This document shows positions 7,906 through 17,466 of a stretch of DNA of 33,326 nucleotides, piece by piece. The stretch comes from Paenactinomyces guangxiensis. GTDB lineage: Bacteria; Bacillota; Bacilli; Thermoactinomycetales; Thermoactinomycetaceae. Numbering within the stretch: the first letter of the stretch is position 1; every line of letters starts with the position of its first letter. The notes under the pieces are model-generated. The model saw nothing but the letters and a program-made list of their open reading frames with translations. It did not search any database and had not been told where the DNA came from. The translations under genes and the position numbers were made by a program. Where the stretch lies: contig NZ_JAECVR010000031.1 in assembly GCF_016055185.1 (NCBI RefSeq), positions 1 to 33,326 on the forward strand, in the 5' to 3' direction.

Positions 7906-9921
7906 TTGAGTTTAGATTTATTTAGTGAACAAAAGAAACAACCTGAACAAACTATTGCATCTGGATATACGCTTGACTATATCACAGGCAAACAGATAAA
8001 AGAGACTAAAAAAGAATTAGTTCGGCAGCGTATTGTTCGTGCACTTATTCATGAATATGGTTTTTCTCCAGATGATATGGAAAATGACTTCTCTGTAGGA
8101 AATAGAAAAAAAGTGGATGTTGCTATTTTCCATCATGGAAAGGAACATAATCTGGAGAATTTAAGCCGAGTAGTCATTTGCCGTCAAGAGCCACAGGTAG
8201 GGAAAAATGCTGTTCGTATTCGTGATTTTGATCAAGCTGAAACTGATCTAAGAGAACTTGAAACGATTATGCAAGACATTGATTCGGTACAATATGGTCT
8301 CTGGACTAATGGTTTGGAGTTCTTTTTCCTAGAAAAAGAGAAGAGGCGTTTTGAAACGAAATGCAATCCAATTGGTGATTGGCCGATGGCTGATGAATCA
8401 ATTGGAACAAAAGAAGTCGTCTCTAATGCTCATACTCGCAAGGCAGACAAAGAGATGTTAAAAATTACATTCCGTCGTTGCCATAATTTCATTCATGGAA
8501 ATGAAGGAATGCCGAAGGATGCTGCATTTTGGCAATTTTTATATCTTATTTTCTGTAAAATGCATGACGAGAACTTGAGACATCAACATAGAAATACTTG
8601 GCATCGTCGCTTCTGGGCGGGTCCAAAAGAGCAATACAAAGATGAGGGTCGTAAGGAAATTAGAAAGAGAATTGAAGAGTTATTTGCTGAGATGAAAGAA
8701 ACATATGCTAATATCTTTCGGGGTAACGAAGAAATTACCTTAACTGATCGTGCCCTTGCTTTCATTGTCTCTGAATTATCCAAGTATGACTTTACTCGCA
8801 CTGATGTAGATGCTAAAGGTGTCGCTTACCAAGAAATTGTTGGAACAAACCTTCGTGGAGATCGTGGTCAATACTTTACTCCAAAAGGGGTTGTCAAACT
8901 CGTAGTAGAGATGCTTGATCCTCAAGAGCATGAGCGCGTTTTTGATCCTGCTTGTGGAACAGGAGGCTTTCTGGTTGAAACACTTGGACACATGATAAAA
9001 AAGTTTCGCGCAGAAATGAATACAGAAGCAGGAACGGAAAATACCACTGACTTTTTAAGTGTCCATGAGAGACTCAGAGAATATGCCAGTCATATGGTCT
9101 TTGGTGCTGATTTTGATCCTTTTTTAATCCGAGCGTCTCAGATGAATATGGTGATGGCTGGAGATGGGCGTGGACATTTATATCATATGAACTCGCTAGA
9201 GTTTCCAAATGGGCACTTACCACATCTAGAAGAAGCTCGAAAAGATATTCCCCTTGGTAGTATTGATGTGATCATGACCAATCCACCGTTTGGTTCAGAT
9301 ATTCCAATCACTGATAAGAATATTCTCCAACATTACGAATTGGCACATAACTGGGAGCCAGATGGGGAAGGTGGCTTCCGTAATACTGGAAATATCAAGG
9401 GTAGCGTAGCTCCAGAAATTCTTTTTATTGAGCGTTGTATAAAATGGCTCAAACAAGGAACTGGACGTATGGGGATCGTACTTCCTGATGGTATTCTAGG
9501 TAATCCAGCAGCAGAATATATCCGCTGGTGGATTATGCGTGAAACACAAGTGCTAGCTAGTGTGGATCTTCCAGTGGAAGCTTTTGTGGCTGAAGCCAAT
9601 GTTAATATTCTTACGAGTTTACTTTTCCTTCGCCGAAAGAGTGAGGAAGAAAAACGTTTTGAATCTATCAATGGACAAAAAGAATACCCTGTATTTATGG
9701 CTGTAGCTGAGAAAGTTGGGTATGACAGACGTGGGAATAAGTTATATAAGCGAACACCTGATGGTGAGGAGATTATGAGGCTTCGTGAGTCCACTGAGCG
9801 ACTTCGAATTGGTGGACAGATTGTTGAACGTGTTTTGGTTCGACATGAAAAAGTAGAGGATAATGATTTGCCAGTAATTGCGAAGAAGTATCGAGAATTC
9901 CTAAAGGGGCATAATCGATGA
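7906..9921 (+). CDS. N6-adenine DNA methyltransferase, HsdM-like, with N-terminal R-like domain
   Basis: Predicted to methylate adenine in DNA together with the specificity subunit encoded downstream, marking host DNA as self. The best start is TTG 7906, because GGAGGAG at 7893-7899 precedes it; ATG 7852, 7873 and 7891 in the same frame lack such a site. The N-terminal 170 residues resemble the HSDR_N_2 domain of type I restriction enzymes, but the nuclease motif is degenerate (KKVDVAIF then VVICRQEP, with no ExK). The methylase domain has RGQYFTP, motif I FDPACGTGGF at residues 346-355 and the catalytic NPPF at 459-462, all intact. The 671-residue length is longer than a plain HsdM because of the extra domain. 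It overlaps the next gene by ATGA. Confidence 0.88.
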   Translation: MSLDLFSEQKKQPEQTIASGYTLDYITGKQIKETKKELVRQRIVRALIHEYGFSPDDMENDFSVGNRKKVDVAIFHHGKEHNLENLSRVVICRQEPQVGKNAVRIRDFDQAETDLRELETIMQDIDSVQYGLWTNGLEFFFLEKEKRRFETKCNPIGDWPMADESIGTKEVVSNAHTRKADKEMLKITFRRCHNFIHGNEGMPKDAAFWQFLYLIFCKMHDENLRHQHRNTWHRRFWAGPKEQYKDEGRKEIRKRIEELFAEMKETYANIFRGNEEITLTDRALAFIVSELSKYDFTRTDVDAKGVAYQEIVGTNLRGDRGQYFTPKGVVKLVVEMLDPQEHERVFDPACGTGGFLVETLGHMIKKFRAEMNTEAGTENTTDFLSVHERLREYASHMVFGADFDPFLIRASQMNMVMAGDGRGHLYHMNSLEFPNGHLPHLEEARKDIPLGSIDVIMTNPPFGSDIPITDKNILQHYELAHNWEPDGEGGFRNTGNIKGSVAPEILFIERCIKWLKQGTGRMGIVLPDGILGNPAAEYIRWWIMRETQVLASVDLPVEAFVAEANVNILTSLLFLRRKSEEEKRFESINGQKEYPVFMAVAEKVGYDRRGNKLYKRTPDGEEIMRLRESTERLRIGGQIVERVLVRHEKVEDNDLPVIAKKYREFLKGHNR

Positions 9922-11939
9922 GCGAAATGAATGAAGACAGCATGCAAGCACCAAGTGAGGGTACTGGAGAAGAAACAGTAGAGAATTTCTTTATAGATAT
10001 CTTAACAGGTGAAAAGGTTAAAGAATCTCCTAAAAAATTGTTAATTCAAAAAGTACTTCGTACACTAATCGAAAGTTATGGCTTTGACCGCTCGGATCTG
10101 GAAGTAAACTATAATCCGCGTATTCCAGGGCATAGACAAAAGCGGATTGACATTGCTATTTTTCGTTCAGGGAGAGAGCATATTAACGAGAACTTAGAGC
10201 GAATTATCATCTGCCGAAATCAAACTTCCCAGGATCGTTTACGTACTTTCTCAGAAGCTGATCACGATTTAGAACAGTTACGAGAATTGATGAGACTCCT
10301 TCAAGCTGTTGATTTTGGTATGTGGACCAATGGACAGGAAGAGTTTATTCTTCAAGCAGAACATACGCGTTTTGAAGTTCGTTTGAAACCAATTGCTATT
10401 TGGCCTGTTCCTGGTGAGCAGTTAGGAGACTTGAATCGAACTGGTGGTATTATTCAAGTTAGCGTGGAAGCAGAAGATTTGAAGGAAGCCTTGATGCGTT
10501 GCCATCGGTACTTAAATCGGAATTTAGGTCTAGATCACAAGGATGCCTTTAAGCAGCTAGCTGTACTTCTTCTTGCTAAAATCTTTGATGAGACCAGACC
10601 TCCACATGAGCGGAATTTTTGGATACGTAGCGACGAACCGTATACTATAGAAGGTCAACAAGAGATTCAACGGCGTATTGAAGCATGTATACGAGAATCA
10701 AGAAACTGGCAACCAAATCTTTTGACTTTAGGTTGGAACTTAGAGTTAGAACCACAACACACCGCAAGGGTTGTAATGGAGCTCGCACGTTATTCACTTA
10801 GTGAAACTCAGCCTCGTTATCGAACTCAAGCATTTCGTGCCATTGTTCGGAGTGTGATGGATGGTAGAGAAGGACGGTATCCTACTCCTCTTAACGTAGC
10901 TGAAATGGCTGTTCAAATGCTTAATCCTCAACTGAGGAACGTCTACTCGATTGTTCAAGCGGTACAGGGACTTTTCTAGCTATGGCTGCTACTCATATTT
11001 TTCAACAGTACTTGACGAATCTAGGGATTACGCTGGAGGAGGCGACCTCAGAACAGTTACTAGAAGCTCAAAGCTATACTGCCCGATGGGCATCATCTAA
11101 TGTGCTAGGTTGTGATATAGACCCATTTTTAGTAGTCGCTAGTCGGATGAATATGCTTTTTACTTCTGGACATCCAGGACGTATTTTTCGATTGGATGCA
11201 CGGATGTTTCCAGATGGAGATTTGGATGGTTTGAGAGAAGGACGTCATGCTCTACCATTAGAGTCTATGGATAATTGTTTTACTCAATCCTTGGTTCTCC
11301 ACTAGAGATACTATTACAGATCCTGCTATTCTAGAAAAATATCATCTTGGACATATATGGGAAAAGATAGAAGATGGTGGCTATCGTAATACAGGTCAAC
11401 TAAATACAGGCGGTGTCCCTCCAGAAGCCCTCTTTTTAGAACGAGCTCTTCAATGGGTTAAGCCTGGAAGTGGAAGAGTGGGGATTTTGTTGCCAGATGG
11501 TCTTCTTGGCAATCCAAGTGATGAGTATATTCGCTGGTGGATTCTTCGTCATTGTGAGGTACTAGCAAGTGTTGATTTGCCAGTTAATCCTTTTAAAGTG
11601 ACCGTGAAGGAGTATGGGTTAACTCCTGCTTTGCCGAGCTTCTTAGTATTGCGCCGCCGAAGTCAGGAAGAGTTGGTACGGACAGAACACCCTGAATATA
11701 AGGTTTTTATGGCTGTAATAGATCGAGCTGGAGTTGATCCACGAGGAAATCTTCTTTTCCAGCGTGCTCCAGATGGTGAGGAACTTATCTTTGATGAAGA
11801 AGTGATTGAACGGGTAAGGATGGGTAGTGAAGTCCAAATTCGACGTGTCAATCGGCGTGATCGTCGTGTAGATGATGAATTGCCACTTGTAGCTGAGAAA
11901 TTCAGAGAATTTTTAGAGACAGGCGAGGTAACGTCATGA
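9918..11939 (+). pseudogene. Second HsdM-like methylase paralogue, broken by two single-base indels
   Basis: A diverged paralogue of the upstream methylase, collinear along its length and also with the N-terminal R-like domain (KRIDIAIF, IIICRNQ). The frame is lost at about 10934, where CTGAGGAA would read CTGGAGGAA with one more G; the abandoned frame stops at 10977-10979. Motif I (LDCSSGTGTF) follows in the shifted frame. The original frame returns at about 11273, where one extra A turns GATATTG into GATAATTG, just before motif IV. That motif reads NPWF instead of NPPF. From there to 11939 the frame is open. Neither site has a slippery heptamer. If restored, the protein would be about 670 residues, perhaps a non-catalytic partner subunit. 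Sequencing error is a real alternative. Confidence 0.75.
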
Positions 11940-13336
11940 AGATAAAAACAGTCCCCAGTACATGGATTGAGAATGAAGGACATCGTTTAGACTGTGGTCC
12001 TTATATGTCTGGTGCAATTGAAACGCGGGAGTTACTACAAAAACTGAAAGTTCCAAAGGATAGATTACAAGATCTTACTCAAGAGGGTATTAATGGAATC
12101 ATTAATCCTGGTCGAATTACACGTAACTGGGTAAATAATCCTGAATATGGATATCCATTTCTTTCAAGCACAGATATACTTCAAGCTGATTTGAGTTATG
12201 TTAGTTATATTGCTAAATCGGTAGCAAAAATAAATAGTAAACTTCTAATTAAAGAAAACTGGACTTTAATAACAAGGTCAGGAACCATTGGTCGAATGGC
12301 CTATGCACGTTCTGACATGCATGGTATGGCTTGTACAGAAGATGTACTTCGTGTTATACCCGACCAAAACAAAATTCTTCCAGGATATCTATATGCGTAT
12401 CTAAGTACACGCTTTGGTGTACCGCTTGTTATCTCTGGAACATATGGATCAATTATTACACATCTTGAGCCAAATCATATTGCTGACCTACCTGTGCCAC
12501 GTTTGGGTGAAGTAGAGCAGCAAACACACGAACTTATCCAACAAGCAGCAGATTTGCACGTTGAAGCTCTTGCGCTTCGTAAACAAGCAGCAGATTTATT
12601 GAATTCTATTTGTAACTTTCCTGAAAAATTAGCCTTTGGTGCTAGGAATTTTGCTTTTTCGTCTGCATCATCAGCTGATGTACTTAAACGTCTTGATGCA
12701 ACATATCACAATCCCGTTGCTCAAGAAGCGGAAAAACTAGTTGAAAATGCCAAAGGGATAACACTTGCGGAAGCAGATATAAAAGGATTCGAATCTAACC
12801 GTTTAAAACAAGTTTTTGTAGATCCAGGATATGGAACGCCGTTTATTACGAGCGGAGGAATCTTTAATAAGACTATTACCCCAGAGCGTTATTTAAAAAA
12901 TCAGCTGTTGGGTGAAGACGAGAGCTGGCGAATAAATGAAAATGACACTTTGATTGCTAGAAGTGGTCAAGTTGGGGGAATTATTGGACGGGGAGTTTGG
13001 GCAGATAAGAGATTTGATGGTTTTGCAGCTTCACCACATATTCTTCGAATACGATCACAGAATCTAAGTTTTCCACCTGGCTATGTTTATACATTCCTAT
13101 GCTTGACAGATGTAGGATACCAATTATTGGCTAGGACTGCAGCAGGAAGTTCAATTCCTTTTTTACCTCTGGATTCTGTATTGAGTATTAAAATACCTCA
13201 AACACCAAGTATTCAACAAAGAAACCAAATTGACCAATTAATTAAAGAATCTGGAAATCTTCTATTAAAATCTCAAGAATTAGAGGCAACAGCCGTTTCT
13301 CTAGTCGAACGCACTATCGAGGAAGGAGGACAGTAA
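11936..13336 (+). CDS. Type I HsdS-like DNA specificity subunit
   Basis: DNA-recognition subunit that would direct the upstream methylase to a split target sequence. The 466-residue protein has two related halves of target-recognition type. Each has a segment of the form YPFLSSTDILQ or TPFITSGGIFN, followed by a TLI(T/A)RSG motif and a P-G-Y-(L/V)-Y stretch. Each half ends in a helical conserved region: HELIQQAADLHVEALALR in the middle and NQIDQLIKESGNLLLKSQ at the end. The start ATG overlaps the preceding stop (ATGA), and the stop overlaps the next start (TAATG), so it is translated as part of one operon. No gene for a classical HsdR motor is nearby. Confidence 0.88.
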   Translation: MKIKTVPSTWIENEGHRLDCGPYMSGAIETRELLQKLKVPKDRLQDLTQEGINGIINPGRITRNWVNNPEYGYPFLSSTDILQADLSYVSYIAKSVAKINSKLLIKENWTLITRSGTIGRMAYARSDMHGMACTEDVLRVIPDQNKILPGYLYAYLSTRFGVPLVISGTYGSIITHLEPNHIADLPVPRLGEVEQQTHELIQQAADLHVEALALRKQAADLLNSICNFPEKLAFGARNFAFSSASSADVLKRLDATYHNPVAQEAEKLVENAKGITLAEADIKGFESNRLKQVFVDPGYGTPFITSGGIFNKTITPERYLKNQLLGEDESWRINENDTLIARSGQVGGIIGRGVWADKRFDGFAASPHILRIRSQNLSFPPGYVYTFLCLTDVGYQLLARTAAGSSIPFLPLDSVLSIKIPQTPSIQQRNQIDQLIKESGNLLLKSQELEATAVSLVERTIEEGGQ

Positions 13337-16300
13337 TGGCGAAAGTCATTTCTATTGGACAACCAGCTAACGATTCTGAACGCAAAGCTATTGCCTATCT
13401 ACGTGATCATTTGCCAAAGGACTGGTCTATTTACCATAACTTTGAATTACGCCAAGGTCAGGAGGTCTTTGAGATCGACCTGGCCATCTTGGCTCCTCAT
13501 GCATTGTATCTAGTCGATGTTAAAGGAACTCAAGGATTAATCGATGTGTATGGTTCTAAATGGTATCCAGAGGGACGTCAGCCCTATCATTCTCCATTAG
13601 CCAAACTTCGCCAGCATGCCCGTATTATGTCTACAATTATTCGAGAAAGCAATCCAGGTAAAACGGAGTTAAGGAAAGCTCATGTTCAAGCTACGGTACT
13701 CTTGACTGCAGACACTGCTCGAATTAATGACCCTTCAGGTATAGATGGTCCAGACGTGATTCATCTCAAGCACTGTCTAAAATATTTTCGAGATACGAGC
13801 CGCATTCCAGAACATAGGTTGAAAGATATTCGTTCCCTGCATCGAATGATCTATAGCGCAATTCAGGGTAAGGCGAACCCACGGAGCTCGGCTCAATGTT
13901 TTGGGAATTGGCAAGTAGAGGAGAGATTGGGCGGAAACAATTATTTTACAGAATACCGCGCTAAGCACAGTCTTCTGGGAAAGAGCAGTGGAATGGTACG
14001 TTTGCGAGTTTATCAGACTGATCCATATCAAGAAGAAGAAGATTGGAAAGAAGAGTTTAAAAAGCTTAGTACGGCTTATCAGGCCGTAGCTCTGTTACCA
14101 ACTCATCCGAATATATTGGGAGTTAAAGATCTTTTTTTGACTGAAGAAAAAGATCGAGTGGTTATAGTAACAGAGGATGTGAATGGTCAAGCTTTACGGC
14201 AACATATTAGAAAAACAAACCTAGCATTGACTTTCGATCAGAAGTTGCAGGTGATGCGTGATGTCCTTTCCGCATTAGATCATGCTCATCAATATGGAGT
14301 CATTCATCGAAACTTAACACCAGATGCTGTCCTTGTCACTCGGGGTGGACAGAGTCGATTAACAGACTTTGATTTTGCAAGGATAGGAAGTCGAACGAGT
14401 ACGATTGCGCTTCAAATTGAGGATCATTTAGACCATGCATATCAGGCTCCAGAATGTTATAAAGACCCAACTCAAGTTAGTGTAGCTTCAGATCTTTACG
14501 CTGCTGGAGTGATTTTCTATGAATTACTAGTAGGAGAGCATCCGTTTAAGAATATAGATCATCTATTAGATTTAAATAGCAAATTTCCTAATAAACCATC
14601 TTCACTTAAGCCTGATTTACCAAAGGAAATAGACGGATGGCTCCAGAAATTCTGTGAATTTGATCCAACTGATCGTTATACCAGTGCAGATACAGCAAGA
14701 AAATTGCTAGATCAAATCATTTTACCAGAAGTCAAATCTAATAACTCCGCTGGTCACAGACAAACCGTTCAACCTTTACCAGACGATTTTAATAATCTAC
14801 CACAGGACTTTATCCTTGCGAACCGATTCCGTATCCAAGAAAAACTAGGTAGTGGTGGTTTTGGAGTAGCTTATAAAGTTTTTGACTCCTACGCAGACGT
14901 AGTGAGGGTTATTAAAATCGTGACAAAAGACCGCCATAGTGTTTTTGAGCGTATTCGACGAGAATACTTAACTCTTACCCACATACCTGAACATCCTTAT
15001 GTTGTTAGAGTATTTTGGGCAGACCGATTTAATGATTCTAAACAAACACCTTACATTGTATTTGAATATGTCGAAGGATTGGATGTATCCGACTTAATTG
15101 ATGCTGAAGTGCTATCTGTTGAAGATACAGTCCAAATGATCCGTCAAGCGGCTGAAGGATTAGCACATATTCACAAACATGGTGTATACCACCAAGATAT
15201 TAAGCCTTCTAACCTGCTTTGGACTGATAAAGGGGTACGTATCATTGATTTTAATGTGGCAGTTAGTGAGCGAGAAGAAGGTCAGATCGGTGGTGGAACA
15301 CGGCGTTATTTGCCTCCAGATTATAATTTCTCTATTGAAGCTACTGTAGAAGATCGGATCGATCGAGATTTATATGCTCTTGGTATTACATTTTACGAAT
15401 GCTTAACAGGTCACTATCCATTCGACGAGCCAACTCCACCACTAAGAAAGCCACCCAAAGATCCGAAACAATTCAAGGGTTGTGCTGATTTAAGCTCAGC
15501 TTTGATTCGTGTACTTATGAAGATGATTGCTCCAGAGCGAAAGGATCGTTATTCTTACGCTGAAGCATTACTACATGATTTCAATGAAGTGAAACGTTAT
15601 CGCTCTATCTTGGCAACCAGTGAAATTTATGAAGGTTCCAAAGCAGCAGGACAGTTAAGTTTAACCTCTAATCAGCCTAATTTTAACCCGTTTGTCAGTC
15701 ACTTGTTGACACTTTATAGCCAGAGTCAAGTTTCGAATTCTGGGACAAGAGGTTTAGACGAGATTGGAAAGGAAACTTATGTCACCACTTACTTAGATGA
15801 ACGACTACAACCAGCACTTCTGAAGGGTGAATTGCGTTTAGTTATTATTAGTGGAAATGCTGGAGACGGAAAAACAGCTTTTATTCAGCAATTTGAAACA
15901 TGGGTCGAAAGTAAGGGAGCTCAAATGCAGCGTGGTGCTAATGGGGCTGTTTTTCAACTTAAAGGGCACACTTTTATCAGTAACTATGATGGAAGCCAAG
16001 ATGAAGGAGATGTACAAAATGATGAAGTACTTCAAAAATTCTTTGCACCGTTTAGAGGAAAAGACGCTTCTAGTTGGCCTGTAAATCAGACAAGAATCAT
16101 CGCGATTAATGAAGGACGTCTAGTAGATTTCTTTCTTGAACATGAAGAGGAGTATCCTTTGATTGCACAATATATTCAAAAGGGATTGGCTGGACGTGAG
16201 CCTCAAGAAGGCATAGCTGTTATCAACCTGAATTTGAGATCTGTGGTAGCGAAACCAGATAATAACGGTGATTCTATTCTAGAGCGTTTGATATTAAGTA

Positions 16301-17466
16301 TGACGCAGAAAAAATATTGGGAAGCTTGCACAAACTGTGATATTAAAGATAAATGTTATGCTTTCCATAACGCTTCTACTTTCCAAGATCCTAAAGTTGG
16401 ACCGAAAGTACTAGAACGCCTTAAGATGCTTTATACCATTACGCATCTTCGTGGACGTCTACATATGACTATGCGTGATGTCAGATCAGCTTTAGCCTAT
16501 ATGTTAGTGGGAACAAAGGATTGTAATGGTATTCATCAGCTGTACCAAACCAACGGTGAAGAGAATATCAAACGCATACTAGAAAGCTTTTATTTCAACT
16601 CCTGGCTAGGCGGAAGTGAAGTTTCAGCAGATCGTTTGATTACTCATTTAAGAGAAATAGATATAGCTCAGGTGAGCAATCCAGCATTAGACCGAGAATT
16701 AGGTTTCTTAAATCCTGAGACAAAGAAGATGTCTCGTTTTCACTTCAGTCAACGTCCAAGATATGATGAGGAGTTAATTGATACACTATTTCAAAATCTA
16801 CCTAGAGATTATACCTCTAAGAATCGTAAGCAGCTTGTTACCAAACATCGTGAATATTTAGCTTATATGCGTCGAAAACATTTCTTTGAGCGTCGGGATT
16901 CAGGATGGAAGGATATGCTTCCATACACTAGTGTTCAGGAATTTTTAAAGTTAATTAGTGAACCAGACGATATAAGTAAAGTGGAGGTTACTACTATTCT
17001 CCAAGCCATTAATCGGGGAGAAGGATTAAGTAATACTGAACAACTTGGGAATCAATTGGCGTTGCGTGTTCGAAAGGTAGAACACGGCACGATTCATAGT
17101 TATAGACTATTTGATGGTATGAATTTTTCTTTAACTACTGAGAAGAGTATTCATTCAAATCCTTACGTAGAAAGTCTTCCACAACATCTCTTTCTTCAAT
17201 ATGATTCTGGAAATGGTCATAAGGTTGCTTTGAAGATTAACTTAGATGTTTTCGAGATGCTAATGCGTTTGAATAAAGGCTATAGACCTAGTGTAGAAGA
17301 AGAAGAGGGTTTCTATATTAGTCTAAATGTTTTTAAAAACATATTGTCAGCAGCTCCATATAGAGAAGTTTTGCTCACTGAAAATGGATATGATTTCTTT
17401 CGAATGATCAGAGATGAAAAAGGAGTTCTGTATTTAGATAAAGTTGGGAAGGAGGAAGCTCGGTGA
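13336..17466 (+). CDS. NERD, double Ser/Thr kinase and P-loop ATPase signalling protein
   Basis: A 1376-residue multidomain protein, probably the sensor-signalling core of the system. Residues 10-130 form a NERD nuclease-like domain with Asp48 and Asp61-Val-Lys63. Residues 185-455 form a kinase fold with HRN (324-326) for HRD and DFD (344-346) for DFG, so it looks like a pseudokinase. Residues 498-780 form a second kinase with GSGGFG at 505-510, Lys527, HQD (619-621) and DFN (638-640); the key Lys and both Asp residues remain, so activity is possible. Next come a P-loop GNAGDGKT (840-847) and a Cys cluster (998, 1001, 1007). The N-terminal layout recalls PglW of BREX type 2, but no PglZ is present. 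It overlaps both neighbours by one to four bases. Confidence 0.85.
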   Translation: MAKVISIGQPANDSERKAIAYLRDHLPKDWSIYHNFELRQGQEVFEIDLAILAPHALYLVDVKGTQGLIDVYGSKWYPEGRQPYHSPLAKLRQHARIMSTIIRESNPGKTELRKAHVQATVLLTADTARINDPSGIDGPDVIHLKHCLKYFRDTSRIPEHRLKDIRSLHRMIYSAIQGKANPRSSAQCFGNWQVEERLGGNNYFTEYRAKHSLLGKSSGMVRLRVYQTDPYQEEEDWKEEFKKLSTAYQAVALLPTHPNILGVKDLFLTEEKDRVVIVTEDVNGQALRQHIRKTNLALTFDQKLQVMRDVLSALDHAHQYGVIHRNLTPDAVLVTRGGQSRLTDFDFARIGSRTSTIALQIEDHLDHAYQAPECYKDPTQVSVASDLYAAGVIFYELLVGEHPFKNIDHLLDLNSKFPNKPSSLKPDLPKEIDGWLQKFCEFDPTDRYTSADTARKLLDQIILPEVKSNNSAGHRQTVQPLPDDFNNLPQDFILANRFRIQEKLGSGGFGVAYKVFDSYADVVRVIKIVTKDRHSVFERIRREYLTLTHIPEHPYVVRVFWADRFNDSKQTPYIVFEYVEGLDVSDLIDAEVLSVEDTVQMIRQAAEGLAHIHKHGVYHQDIKPSNLLWTDKGVRIIDFNVAVSEREEGQIGGGTRRYLPPDYNFSIEATVEDRIDRDLYALGITFYECLTGHYPFDEPTPPLRKPPKDPKQFKGCADLSSALIRVLMKMIAPERKDRYSYAEALLHDFNEVKRYRSILATSEIYEGSKAAGQLSLTSNQPNFNPFVSHLLTLYSQSQVSNSGTRGLDEIGKETYVTTYLDERLQPALLKGELRLVIISGNAGDGKTAFIQQFETWVESKGAQMQRGANGAVFQLKGHTFISNYDGSQDEGDVQNDEVLQKFFAPFRGKDASSWPVNQTRIIAINEGRLVDFFLEHEEEYPLIAQYIQKGLAGREPQEGIAVINLNLRSVVAKPDNNGDSILERLILSMTQKKYWEACTNCDIKDKCYAFHNASTFQDPKVGPKVLERLKMLYTITHLRGRLHMTMRDVRSALAYMLVGTKDCNGIHQLYQTNGEENIKRILESFYFNSWLGGSEVSADRLITHLREIDIAQVSNPALDRELGFLNPETKKMSRFHFSQRPRYDEELIDTLFQNLPRDYTSKNRKQLVTKHREYLAYMRRKHFFERRDSGWKDMLPYTSVQEFLKLISEPDDISKVEVTTILQAINRGEGLSNTEQLGNQLALRVRKVEHGTIHSYRLFDGMNFSLTTEKSIHSNPYVESLPQHLFLQYDSGNGHKVALKINLDVFEMLMRLNKGYRPSVEEEEGFYISLNVFKNILSAAPYREVLLTENGYDFFRMIRDEKGVLYLDKVGKEEAR

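Noticed and set aside
9333..9947. Open frame of 204 codons on the minus strand inside the first methylase gene
   Set aside because: It is antisense to a well-supported gene with intact motifs, and its translation is Ser/Arg-rich and low in complexity, as typical for shadow frames.
10930..11280. Programmed ribosomal frameshifting in the second methylase
   Set aside because: Neither shift site has a slippery heptamer or an obvious following stem, and two shifts of opposite sign would be needed. Indels or sequence errors fit better.
7906..13336. Classical type I restriction-modification system
   Set aside because: HsdM- and HsdS-like genes are present but no HsdR translocase; the rest of the operon is kinase and HerA-type ATPase.
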